A stretch of DNA of 64,000 nucleotides from Agrobacterium tumefaciens (GTDB taxonomy: Bacteria > Pseudomonadota > Alphaproteobacteria > Rhizobiales > Rhizobiaceae), in NCBI RefSeq assembly GCF_005221325.1, contig NZ_CP039893.1, positions 124,001 through 188,000 of the forward strand, in the 5' to 3' direction. How positions within the stretch are numbered: the stretch's first letter is position 1; the number at the start of each line of letters is the position of its first letter. This document shows positions 36,652 to 45,627 of this stretch, piece by piece. Below the pieces are notes generated by a model. The model made no database searches. It was not told the DNA's origin and worked only from the letters and a program-made list of their open reading frames with translations. A program made the position numbers and the translations under genes.

Positions 36652-38919
36652 ATGTCAGCTTCAGCTCTCTTTGATAACCAATGCGATCATTTCTCTACCA
36701 AAATGGTGGATCTGATAATGGTCGATAAGGCTGATGAAATGGACCGGAGGGTTTCCGATGCCTTCTTAGAACGAGAAGCTTCTAGGGGAAGGAGGATCAC
36801 TCAAATCTCCACCGAGTGCAGCGCTGGGTTAGCTTGCAAAAGGCTGGCCGACGGTCGCTTTCCCGAGATCTCAGCTGGTCGAAAGGTAGCAGTTCTCTCC
36901 GCTTACATCTATGTTGGAAAGGAAATTCTGGGGCGGATACTTAAATCGGAACCTTGGGCGCGAGCAACAGTGAGTGGCCTCGTTGCCATCGACCTTGCAC
37001 CATTTTGCATGGATTTTTCCGAAGCACAACTTCTCCAAACCCTGTTTTTGCTGAGCGGTAAAAGATGTGCACCCAGCGATCTTAGTCATTTCGTGGCCAT
37101 TTCAATCTCTAAGACTGCCCGCTTTCGAACCCTGCAAATGCCGCTGTACGAGAAAGGCACGATGAAACGCGTTAGCGGGTTTACCATGACCCTTGAAGAG
37201 GCCATACCATTTGACATGGTCGCTTATGGTCAAAACCTGATGCTGAAGGCTTCGTCAGGTTCCTTTCCAACAATCGACTTGCTCTATGACTACAGACCGT
37301 TTTTTGACCAATGCTCCGATAGTGGACGGATCGGCTTCTTTCCGGAAGATGTTCCTAAGCCTAAAGTGGCGGTCATTGGCGCTGGCATTTCCGGACTCGT
37401 GGTGGCAAGCGAACTGCTTCATGCTGGGGTAGACGATGTTACAATATATGAAGCAAGTGATCGGGTTGGAGGCAAGCTTTGGTCACATGCTTTCAAGGAC
37501 GCTCCCAGCGTCGTGGCCGAAATGGGGGCGATGCGATTTCCTCCTGCTGCATCCTGCTTGTTTTTCTTCCTCGAGCGGTACGGCCTGTCTTCGATGAGGC
37601 CGTTCCCAAATCCCGGCACAGTCGACACTAACTTGGTCTACCAAGGCGTCCGATACATGTGGAACGCCGGGCAGCAGCCACCGAAGCTGTTCCATCGCGT
37701 TTACAATGGTTGGCGTGCGTTCTTGAAGGACGGTTTCCATGAGGGAGATATTGTGTTGGCTTCGCCTGTCGCAATTACTCAGGCCTTGAAATCAGGAGAC
37801 ATTAGGCGGGCTCGTGACTCCTGGCAAATTTGGTTGAACCGTTTCGGGAGGGAGTCCTTCTCTTCCGCGATAGAGAGGATCTTTCTGGGCACGCATCCTC
37901 CTGGTGGTGAAACATGGAGCTTCCCTCATGATTGGGACCTATTCAAGCTAATGGGAATAGGATCTGGCGGGTTTGGTCCTGTTTTTGAAAGCGGGTTTAT
38001 TGAGATCCTTCGCTTGGTCGTAAACGAATATGAAGAAAATCAGTGGATGTGCTCTGAGGGAATCTCAGAACTTCCTCGTCGAATAGCCTCTCAAGTGGTT
38101 AACGGTGTGTCTGTAAGTCAGCGTATACGCCATGTTCAAGTCAGGGCGATTGAGAAGGAAGAGACAAAAATAAAGATAAGGCTTAAGAGCAGGATATCTG
38201 AACTTTATGATAAGGTGGTGGTTACATCTGGACTCGCAAATATCCAACTCAGGCATTGTCTGACATGCGATACCACCATTTTTCGTGCACCAGTGAACCA
38301 AGCTGTTGATAACAGCCATATGACAGGCTCGTCAAAACTCTTCCTGCTGACTGAACGAAAATTCTGGTTAGACCATATACTCCCCTCCTGTGTCCTCATG
38401 GACGGGATCGCAAAAGCAGTGTACTGCCTGGACTATGAGCCGCAGGATCCGAATGGTAAAGGTCTGGTGCTCATCAGTTATACATGGGAGGACGACTCCC
38501 ACAAGCTATTGGCGGTCCCCGACAAAAAAGAGCGATTATGTCTGCTGCGAGACGCGATTTCGAGATCTTTCCCGGCGTTTGCCCAGCATCTAGTTCCCGC
38601 CTGCGCTGATTACGACCAAAATGTTATTCAACATGATTGGCTTACAGACGAGAATGCCGGGGGAGCTTTCAAACTCAACCGGCGTGGCGAGGATTTTTAT
38701 TCTGAAGAACTTTTCTTTCAAACGCTGGACACGACTAATGATACCGGAGTTTACTTGGCGGGTTGCAGTTGTTCCTTCACGGGTGGATGGGTGGAGGGCG
38801 CTGTTCAGACCGCGTGTAACGCCGTCTGTGCAATTATCCACAATTGTGGAGGCATTTTGGCAAAGGGCAATCCTCTCGAACACTCTTGGAAGAGATATAA
38901 CTACCGCACTAGAAACTAA
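36652..38919 (+). CDS. iaaM: IaaM, tryptophan 2-monooxygenase
   Basis: IaaM (tms1) oxidises tryptophan to indole-3-acetamide. At 755 residues it has the standard T-DNA length. The FAD-binding Rossmann motif KVAVIGAGISGLVVASELLH is near residue 238, and the amine-oxidase end VYLAGCSCSFTGGWVEGAVQ near 705. The first 230 residues form the extra domain found only in T-DNA IaaM. It contains plast-like blocks (SAYIYVGKEILGR, DLSHFVAISISKTARF, PFDMVAYGQNLM) also seen in the T-DNA 2 gene at 60594. By memory the sequence is very close to the octopine TL-DNA protein. The start ATG 36652 gives the usual MSASALFDNQ. Confidence 0.97.
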   Translation: MSASALFDNQCDHFSTKMVDLIMVDKADEMDRRVSDAFLEREASRGRRITQISTECSAGLACKRLADGRFPEISAGRKVAVLSAYIYVGKEILGRILKSEPWARATVSGLVAIDLAPFCMDFSEAQLLQTLFLLSGKRCAPSDLSHFVAISISKTARFRTLQMPLYEKGTMKRVSGFTMTLEEAIPFDMVAYGQNLMLKASSGSFPTIDLLYDYRPFFDQCSDSGRIGFFPEDVPKPKVAVIGAGISGLVVASELLHAGVDDVTIYEASDRVGGKLWSHAFKDAPSVVAEMGAMRFPPAASCLFFFLERYGLSSMRPFPNPGTVDTNLVYQGVRYMWNAGQQPPKLFHRVYNGWRAFLKDGFHEGDIVLASPVAITQALKSGDIRRARDSWQIWLNRFGRESFSSAIERIFLGTHPPGGETWSFPHDWDLFKLMGIGSGGFGPVFESGFIEILRLVVNEYEENQWMCSEGISELPRRIASQVVNGVSVSQRIRHVQVRAIEKEETKIKIRLKSRISELYDKVVVTSGLANIQLRHCLTCDTTIFRAPVNQAVDNSHMTGSSKLFLLTERKFWLDHILPSCVLMDGIAKAVYCLDYEPQDPNGKGLVLISYTWEDDSHKLLAVPDKKERLCLLRDAISRSFPAFAQHLVPACADYDQNVIQHDWLTDENAGGAFKLNRRGEDFYSEELFFQTLDTTNDTGVYLAGCSCSFTGGWVEGAVQTACNAVCAIIHNCGGILAKGNPLEHSWKRYNYRTRN

Positions 38920-39607
38920 TCTACGGATCCTGTTGCAAGTATTGCACGTTTTATAAATTGCACATTAATGCAAAATTTATGTTTAACAACGAATGTAATG
39001 GCGTAAAAAATGTATGTTATTGTATTGAGCGTTCATTTATGTTGAAGTGAGCCATAATATGCTGATGTATAATTAAAAAATTATGTACTGTCGCATTTAT
39101 TGAAATGGCGCTGTTATTTCAACAATATCGTTGATTTTGTTACAATGACAACGACTGCAGGAAGTAAATAATAGACGCCGTTGTTAAGAAATTGCTACCA
39201 TATGTGCCTAACTATAGGGACATTCAATTGTGAATAGCCGCCCTTATTTTGACGTCTCATCAAATCAAATAGTACAAAATATCTCACTCTGTCGCCAGCA
39301 ATGATGTAATAAGCGCAGACAAGTGGCAGTAAAGCGCGGAAAAACGTCCCCGAGTGGCATGAATAGCTGCCTCTGTATTGCTGATTTAGCCAGCCTTATT
39401 TGACTTAAGGGTGCCTTCGTTAGTGACAAATTGCTTTCAAGGAGACAGCCATGCCCCACACTTTGTTGAAAAACAAGTTGCCCTTTGGGAGGCGGTAAAG
39501 CCAGTTACTCTTCAATAATGAATTTCAAGGAGACAATATAACCGCCTCTGATAGTACACTTCTCTAGTCCAAGAACCAATTTGTATTCAAGATACCGCAA
39601 AAAACCA
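38920..39607. other. AT-rich region between iaaM and ipt
   Basis: About 690 bases without a gene: the iaaM 3' end and the ipt promoter. Near 39449-39540 a short repeated motif, TTTCAAGGAGACA (39433-39445) and TTTCAAGGAGACA (39523-39535), occurs twice 90 bases apart in the ipt upstream region, possibly a cis-element or small duplication. Confidence 0.5.
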
Positions 39608-40327
39608 ATGGACCTGCATCTAATTTTCGGTCCAACTTGCACAGGAAAGACATCGACTGCGATAGCTCTTGCCCAGCAGACTGGCCTCCCAGTCCTCTCG
39701 CTCGATCGCGTCCAATGCTGTCCTCAACTATCAACCGGAAGCGGGCGACCAACAGTGGAAGAACTGAAAGGAACGACTCGTCTATACCTTGATGATCGCC
39801 CTTTGGTAAAGGGTATCATTACAGCCAAGCAAGCTCATGAACGGCTCATTGCGGAGGTGCACAATCACGAGGCCAAAGGCGGGCTTATTCTTGAGGGAGG
39901 ATCTATCTCGTTGCTCAGGTGTATGGCGCAAAGTCGTTATTGGAACGCGGATTTTCGTTGGCATATTATTCGCAACGAGTTAGCAGACGTGGAGAGCTTC
40001 ATGAGCGTGGCCAGGACCAGAGTTGAGCAGATGTTACGCCCCTCTGCAGGTCTTTCTATTATCCAAGAGTTGGTTCAACTTTGGAGGGAGCCTCGGCTGA
40101 GGCCCATACTGGAAGGGATCGATGGATATCGATATGCCCTGCTATTTGCTAACCAGAACCAGATCACGCCCGATATGCTATTGCAGCTCGACGCAGATAT
40201 GGAGAATAAATTGATTCACGGTATCGCTCAGGAGTTTCTAATCCATGCGCGTCGACAGGAACAGAAATTCCCTTTGGTGAGCGCGACAGCTGTCGAAGCG
40301 TTTGAAGGACCACCATTTCGAATGTGA
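39608..40327 (+). CDS. ipt: Ipt, isopentenyl transferase (cytokinin synthesis)
   Basis: Ipt (tmr, gene 4) makes cytokinin precursors by adding an isoprenoid chain to AMP; in plants the Agrobacterium enzyme uses HMBDP in plastids. At 239 residues it is full length. The P-loop is [20 protein letters not shown] at residues 5-24, and the family segment [20 protein letters not shown] follows. The end FEGPPFRM is the usual C-terminus, less one Tyr. The frame is open to 39581, but every family member starts [15 protein letters not shown], which is the ATG at 39608. It lies between iaaM and 6b, as in octopine and nopaline T-DNAs. Confidence 0.97.
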   Translation: MDLHLIFGPTCTGKTSTAIALAQQTGLPVLSLDRVQCCPQLSTGSGRPTVEELKGTTRLYLDDRPLVKGIITAKQAHERLIAEVHNHEAKGGLILEGGSISLLRCMAQSRYWNADFRWHIIRNELADVESFMSVARTRVEQMLRPSAGLSIIQELVQLWREPRLRPILEGIDGYRYALLFANQNQITPDMLLQLDADMENKLIHGIAQEFLIHARRQEQKFPLVSATAVEAFEGPPFRM

Positions 40328-41146
40328 TAGATTGCACCAGTTTTGTTTCAGACTTGTCGCTATTTGAATAAGATGTTCGTTCTTTGTTGTGTTGGTGTGT
40401 TGTGATAGAGGCAAGTGGTTTGAAACTTGTTTTTACTGGTTTATTTTCAGTCTCTTGGATGATGTTTTGCAAATATAATATTGTGAAAATTGTGGTTTTA
40501 TATTCGTAGAACGAAATAAATGGTAAGTATAGCCGTTATCAAAATTTAGCAAAAATTGTTAAACGTCTTTTATGCGGTGAGGTTGTAAACTTTTCATCAT
40601 TGTCGCGTAAGGAGTTACGGATATTCATAACTGTAAAAACGCCGCAGAATTTACGGGTGGTGCATTTAGTTTGCCGTTCAACATGATTTTTACAATAGTT
40701 GGTAACCAAGCACTAGCCAACCGTTCGATAATCACTTAATCGATGGAACCGTTCAGCTTTCCTTCGTGAGGCTGCTCTTGATGATGAGCTGCCGTCTAGT
40801 TTTTATAACGCCGGGTTACGCATTATAGACAAGCTTGTAGAAGCCAATAATCTGTCAAAGCGTGTCTGATAACTTGTTCTTATAAACATAAAGAAGTAAA
40901 TAAATAATTTTGACTTGTGTTGTCTATGATACTCAATCAAAGCCAAAAAACTAGTAAACATTAAACATAATTGCCAAATATAAAAATATTACTGCAGTTT
41001 TTGGAAAATTTCCAAAATGAAAAATAATTTTCTAGACGAATAGAAACTTTTTATTCTGAATATCGATAAGATCTGGAGACATGAAAACAATCGAAATTCG
41101 AGGCACACACTCATATGTTGGCTCTATTGGAATTAGTTGATGGGAA
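40328..41146. other. AT-rich gap, no 6a gene
   Basis: About 820 bases between ipt and 6b. Octopine and nopaline T-DNAs carry gene 6a here; no plast-type frame is visible on either strand, so 6a is absent. The GT-rich stretch TTGTGTTGGTGTGTTGTG (40387-40404) after ipt resembles a plant polyadenylation downstream element. Confidence 0.5.
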
Positions 41147-41767
41147 TTAGGCTGAAAGATTGCATGAACCTAAAGCAATGATCGGATAGTTGATAATGTC
41201 TCCGGTCTGAGCCTCTATTGCTTCCGCTTCACCAGCCTCGTTCTCGTCGTCCATCTCATCGTCATCTTCTCCCTCTTCGGTGTAATTTCCTCCCCGTGCA
41301 TAGAAACCGTAGCCTTGACTATCGATGCGGCGGGTCGCGAACCGAACAAAGCAGTTGCTTGGCATAATCGCTACAAAGAACTGATTTGTGTGTGGGCCTT
41401 GATAGTAGTTGACGATGCCTCCTCTATCGCTCCCGTCCCGCATCTCTCGATTCAGCCTGCGGGCATCCATCAGCCACGGGGGTATTGCAGTTGCCATTAT
41501 TCCGCAGTTGGAGGAGTTGGAAGGTAGGTTCCGACATAAGGCACATTGGCGTGCAATATCTTCAGGAAGGTAGACATAAACCAGCCTTTGATCAGTTAGG
41601 ATGTACTCATCATCAAACCGGCCTGGTCTATTGGCGGAAGGCTGAAAGTAGAGGATTTCGGGCAGTAAAGCTGTGAAATCCGTTCTCGCCTGTTCCAAGC
41701 GGCTCGCCATCTCACCGGTCCTCAGGAAAAGCGTCAAATCTCGAACCTGCCAATTAGCTGCCGTCAT
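41147..41767 (-). CDS. 6b: 6b (Tml) plast-family oncoprotein
   Basis: 6b changes plant cell growth and tumour morphology and is reported to bind plant nuclear proteins. The 206-residue protein has the 6b hallmarks: N-terminal NWQVRDLTLFLRTGEM, YILTDQRLVYVYLPEDIARQ (plast block 1), NQFFVAIMPSNCFVRFATRR (block 3), the acidic run GEDDDEMDDENEAGEAEAIE near 165-184, and the end IINYPIIALGSCNLSA (block 4). The acidic run is required for nuclear activity in studied 6b proteins. The start is ATG 41767. It is transcribed toward ipt, as in known T-DNAs. Confidence 0.95.
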   Translation of the reverse strand: MTAANWQVRDLTLFLRTGEMASRLEQARTDFTALLPEILYFQPSANRPGRFDDEYILTDQRLVYVYLPEDIARQCALCRNLPSNSSNCGIMATAIPPWLMDARRLNREMRDGSDRGGIVNYYQGPHTNQFFVAIMPSNCFVRFATRRIDSQGYGFYARGGNYTEEGEDDDEMDDENEAGEAEAIEAQTGDIINYPIIALGSCNLSA

Positions 41768-42139
41768 CGAAATTTTCGTATTTACTACAAAATACCTGCC
41801 GGTGGTAAGTCTGAGCTATTGGTTCTTATATTGACTAAGGATGCCCATTGACGTCATTGGTGACCGTCTGATGCCGTGTAAAAACACGACAGATTGATAG
41901 CATTGAATAGCGCATTTGAATTTTCGGCTGCTGGGCCCACATGTGTCGCAAAAGTCGCCCTAGGCCGACCTAACAATTTGTCGTCACTTGATTTTTAAAA
42001 TTCAAAAGGTACTGCTGAAATTATTCAATCAGCGCAAATGGTGCGTTTTCAAAGACCATTTCAGTGTTATTGTCGGAGTGAGTATACCGCTACGCCCCGT
42101 ATATAAGGCGGATGGGGCTAAGAGGGCTCATAATAAGAA

Positions 42140-43141
42140 ATGACGACGGAAATCAGTGAGCGCCACTGGTCTGAGCAAAAATTGCAGGAACTCGGCGTCG
42201 CTATTACGCCGGCTCTCGTCCAAGACTCTCTTCAAGACTACTGGGACAGCCAGTTCGAGAAGAGACAGGTTAAGAAGTATCTTCAGTTTGATTCAATTCC
42301 CAACGGATGGCGAGAAGGCGTTCTGATTGGGTGCTTCAAAGACTATTCTGGTGTCAAGAATATCCACTTCTCTCCCTCCAATGAACGGAACAATCTTCCT
42401 CTAAGGCACATCGACATTGTTCTCCGGCGTAAATCCACCGGCGAGCGATTACTGTCGCTAGAGGGAAAAGCTATATCCTTCGGCCGCACCGCGTGGTTTG
42501 CCCCCGCCTGTGTCGATTTGTTGCTAAAAGCCAAAGATAAAATTGAGGTTTTCCTGTTTGGAGCTGGAGAGCTTGGCCGTGAGATCGTCAGGGCCTTGAA
42601 TGAAAATATTTCTTCTAGAATCAAAAAAATTTGGATTTTAAGCAGAGGGACTTCGAACGAGCGCCTTGTCCGAGAGTTGGCGGACACTGTAAAAATTCCT
42701 CTTGCCGCCGTTTGGGAAACGTCCGCTCTTTCCGGAGCGGACCTTGTAATTATTGCTACCAGTTCACCACCTGCTTTTAATCCAGGAGATCTTGCACCGA
42801 AAGCTGTGACGCTCTCCCTTAGCATGGACGATGTTCCTCAGCGATATCTCGAATCTCTAATTGAGGCTAAAGCATCAATAATCTGCGACGACATGCTTGC
42901 TATGGAGGAGCGAAACGTGAACGCTCTAGCACTGCTGTTCTCAAGAAAAGGCCAGAAGTTGAGCGAAGTTGGACCAAGCGTCGGTGTGAAGCACTACTCC
43001 GCAATACGGGCGGACAAGTCTCTTTTTGATGCTATATCCGCTCGCGGGGGACCGGCGCACTTCACCACTGTGGGACTTGCTAGTATGGATATTGCCGTCG
43101 CCGCTCACATCTATGAAAAGATGATCGCCCTGCCCAACTAA
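42140..43141 (+). CDS. Ornithine-cyclodeaminase-family protein, probable opine synthase
   Basis: The 333-residue protein belongs to the ornithine cyclodeaminase/mu-crystallin family of NAD(P)-dependent imine reductases. The nucleotide site is VFLFGAGELGREIVRALN near residue 136, with ADLVIIATSSPPAFNPGDLA after it. The family substrate region LLSLEGKAISFGRTAWFAPA is near 103, and the end reads TTVGLASMDIAVAAHIYEKM. It takes the place next to the right border where nos or ocs sits in other T-DNAs, and has a plant TATA box, GTATATAAGG, at 42099-42108, 31 bases before the ATG. I infer that it makes an opine by reductive condensation of an amino acid and a keto acid, perhaps a succinamopine-like compound; neither substrate is visible. 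It differs in family from octopine and nopaline synthases. Confidence 0.82.
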   Translation: MTTEISERHWSEQKLQELGVAITPALVQDSLQDYWDSQFEKRQVKKYLQFDSIPNGWREGVLIGCFKDYSGVKNIHFSPSNERNNLPLRHIDIVLRRKSTGERLLSLEGKAISFGRTAWFAPACVDLLLKAKDKIEVFLFGAGELGREIVRALNENISSRIKKIWILSRGTSNERLVRELADTVKIPLAAVWETSALSGADLVIIATSSPPAFNPGDLAPKAVTLSLSMDDVPQRYLESLIEAKASIICDDMLAMEERNVNALALLFSRKGQKLSEVGPSVGVKHYSAIRADKSLFDAISARGGPAHFTTVGLASMDIAVAAHIYEKMIALPN

Positions 43142-44021
43142 GTGGCTTACCCAATGCACGGATGTTTCTATGTTTAAAATATCTAATATTGTTTCAATAA
43201 GTGCCGTGTTTATTGTATCTTTTCTATATTTCTGTCATCCTTAATAAAATTTCGTTTTATTGTATTGTGGAGTCGCGACGTTCGCAATCGGTCAACTTTC
43301 GGAACGAACATTATTTTGCGTTATTGCAAATAACATAATGTAACTTGGCTAAGAAACTTAAAACGTGATAATAAATATTCTTCAGATAAATTAACAACTT
43401 CTTAATCTATACTATATTGGTATCGTCACGTGAAATACAAGCTTAGGCCTCTTTGGGGATTCGCTCATCCCTCAATCGGGGGATGATCGAGACGCTATGG
43501 TATCTTGGCTCTGCATGCCGACATCGCGTAGGGAATTGTTCTAAGAACTCGCAATACTCATGTGGCATATTAGAGAACGTTGGCTGTTTTGGCTCGCCAA
43601 AAACCAACTCGTCGGGTGCTTTGCGGCATACAGAAGTCGTTTGTAATCGTCGGTGGACCAACCTGAGGGGCTTTTCGTTTCGCAAGCGGAACTAGTCTTT
43701 TCGCGCGCCAACAACCCACCCACTCGTTATATTAATTATAACCTCCAAACCCGGCCGCGGATATGTGTGCCGATACTCTGCTCGCCGACCATTTGAATCA
43801 TAAATTGCCGACCAAATTATTTATTGACAACACCAAACGAAACACGATTCTGAGGATGGTTAGCGCGTTTGTTGGTTCGATAATCGCGCCTCGCTTGCGC
43901 CGACCGCTAGGTCCATTACCTTTGTATTAGCGCATAAGCATCACATTGATTTTTGAGGCAGAGCGTCGTTGGATTCGCGCCAATACAATTTAAGAGATAA
44001 CTTAATAAATAAACTAATGTT
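43142..44021. other. AT-rich right end of T-DNA 1, no gene
   Basis: About 880 bases with only short frames: 43453-43695 (plus) and 43443-43685 (minus) overlap each other and match nothing I know. It includes the 3' region of the synthase gene. No plast blocks seen. Confidence 0.4.
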
Positions 44022-44046
44022 TGGCAGGATATATTGGGGTGTCAAT
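44022..44046 (+). other. T-DNA 1 right border repeat
   Basis: A 25-bp border repeat with core TGGCAGGATATATTGGGGTG, same orientation as the left border. This is the preferred VirD2 nick site where transfer starts. It matches the consensus at all but two of the last bases. Confidence 0.95.
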
Positions 44047-44073
44047 TTTGTACGTCTCTCATGAGATAAGAGC

Positions 44074-44098
44074 ATTTGATTGTTGATTTGTTTGTAAC
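44074..44098 (+). promoter_or_regulatory. Overdrive-like sequence beside the right border
   Basis: GATTGTTGATTTGTTTGTAA lies about 30 bases outside the right border and carries the T-G-T-T-T-G-T core of octopine overdrive, the VirC1-binding transfer enhancer. It is AT-rich DNA, so chance resemblance is possible. Confidence 0.42.
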
Positions 44099-44140
44099 TT
44101 GTGCGGAGAGAGCTGGCTCGGGAAATCTGGACAGCGGGGA

Positions 44141-44377
44141 TTGATGGACTTCACCGCCGTGCTGAAGAAGGCTGAGATTGCCATCTCGATGGATGGCAAG
44201 GGTGCGTGGCGGGACAACGTCTTCGTCGAACGGCTCTGGCGTTCGATCAAATACGAGGAAGTCTACCTCCACGCCTACAAAACAGTATCCGAGGCCCGCG
44301 TCGGCATCAGCCGATATCTGACCTTCTACAATAGCCGACGCCCACATTCATCCCTTGACCGGCAGACGCCGGATTAG
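44141..44377 (+). pseudogene. IS3-family transposase C-terminal fragment
   Basis: The frame encodes FTAVLKKAEIAISMDGKGAW, RDNVFVERLWRSIKYEEVYL and YLTFYNSRRPHSSLDRQTPD, the end of IS3-type OrfB including the last catalytic Glu region (F-V-E-R-L-W-R-S-I-K-Y-E) and the R-P-H-S-S-L end. Only about 78 residues remain. It begins 95 bases outside the right border, so an IS insertion or deletion shaped this junction. Confidence 0.8.
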
Positions 44378-44508
44378 GCCTACTTAAACGCGCTGGCACC
44401 AATGATGGTGGCAGCATAATCGAGGCGGAAATCCACTTAGCGAAACGCCCGAAACTGTTCAGACAAACCGAACCACCTCTGTGCGCGTTATTGCGCCACG
44501 TGGTCGGC

Positions 44509-45627
44509 CTATTCTCTTATCAGACGCTTAGCTGAAAAAGGTTCGATGACTCTGTTCGTTCCGCCATGCACAATCAGATCGGTCATAATAGCTCCCAGGA
44601 CAGGAACAAGCTGAAAGCCGTGACCGGAATATCCGAAGGAGTGGAAAACGCCGCTTGCATTGGGCGACGGGCCTATGATGGGTAGGTGATCCGCTGTCAT
44701 GGCTTCCATGCCAGCCCATGTCCGCACGATACGCAATTGCCCCACGATGGGAAACAGATCTGTCGCGGCACGGGCACCCTTTGAGAGCTCTTTGAAGTTG
44801 ACGAAGCTTCGCTGGGCGTCGAGATCCGCTCTTCCCTGAAGCCCCCCACCGATGACAAGCGTCCCCTGGTCCGACTGCTTGAAGGAAAGCGGGCGGCCCA
44901 CAACGCTGACGACCGGCTTCAACAGAGGCGCAGTGCGTTCCGTGACGATCATCATCGAGGCTTTGTGGCCGATCTGAATGTCATCGCCGACCATGGCGGC
45001 GATTTTAACCGCCCAGGCTCCGGCGGCGTTGACGACGGTTGGCGCGATGAATTCCATCGTCTCCGTCCTGACGCGCCAGTCGGCGCCCGCGTGCTCGATC
45101 GCGATGACACCCGCGCCTTCGTAAATTGTGACGCCGGCGGCTTCTGTCGCCTGGCGGAAAGCCTTGAGCGTACGGTGGGGATCTGCGGCACCATCGTTTC
45201 GAGCGATCAGTGCGCCCATGCAATGTGGCGAGATGGAAGGAACAAGGCGCAGAAGCTCCGCGCGGTCGATCAGTTCCTCATGGTCGTAACCCGCCGATCG
45301 AATCTTGGCGAGACGCTTCTCCAGAACGGTGAGATGCTCGGGCTTTTCCGCGATGCTCATCTGCCCGTAAGCATGGAAACCGCAACTGTCGCCGACAATG
45401 CGCTCAATGTTATGCCACATGTCCATGGCCTCGAGCGAGATCGGGATCTCCGCGAGATCGCGGTTCAATGTTCTGACGCCCGCAGCCGTCGCCCCGGAAG
45501 AATGACGGCCGACCCAAGAACGCTCCAGGATCACAACCGTTTTGCCAGCTCGTGCCAGGTTCATCGCAGCAGAAAGACCGTGCAATCCCCCGCCGATGAC
45601 AATCGTGTCCAATGCATTCCCGCTCAT
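44509..45627 (-). CDS. Opine oxidase subunit B-like FAD oxidoreductase (DadA type)
   Basis: Similar in type to OoxB and NoxB, which with subunit A oxidatively split octopine or nopaline into arginine and a keto acid at the membrane. The 372-residue protein has the FAD motif DTIVIGGGLHGLSAAMNLAR at its N-terminus and the DadA/glycine-oxidase features GRHSSGATAAGVRTLNRDLA and FHSFGYSGHGFQLVPVLGAI near the end. The frame opens at 45768, but ATG 45627 overlaps the subunit A stop (ATGA) and gives a normal start. It is the last gene of a leftward operon that begins with the ABC permeases. Confidence 0.86.
   Translation of the reverse strand: MSGNALDTIVIGGGLHGLSAAMNLARAGKTVVILERSWVGRHSSGATAAGVRTLNRDLAEIPISLEAMDMWHNIERIVGDSCGFHAYGQMSIAEKPEHLTVLEKRLAKIRSAGYDHEELIDRAELLRLVPSISPHCMGALIARNDGAADPHRTLKAFRQATEAAGVTIYEGAGVIAIEHAGADWRVRTETMEFIAPTVVNAAGAWAVKIAAMVGDDIQIGHKASMMIVTERTAPLLKPVVSVVGRPLSFKQSDQGTLVIGGGLQGRADLDAQRSFVNFKELSKGARAATDLFPIVGQLRIVRTWAGMEAMTADHLPIIGPSPNASGVFHSFGYSGHGFQLVPVLGAIMTDLIVHGGTNRVIEPFSAKRLIRE

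Noticed and set aside
43443..43695. Two overlapping 80-codon frames near the right border
   Set aside because: Antiparallel shadows of each other with no family similarity.
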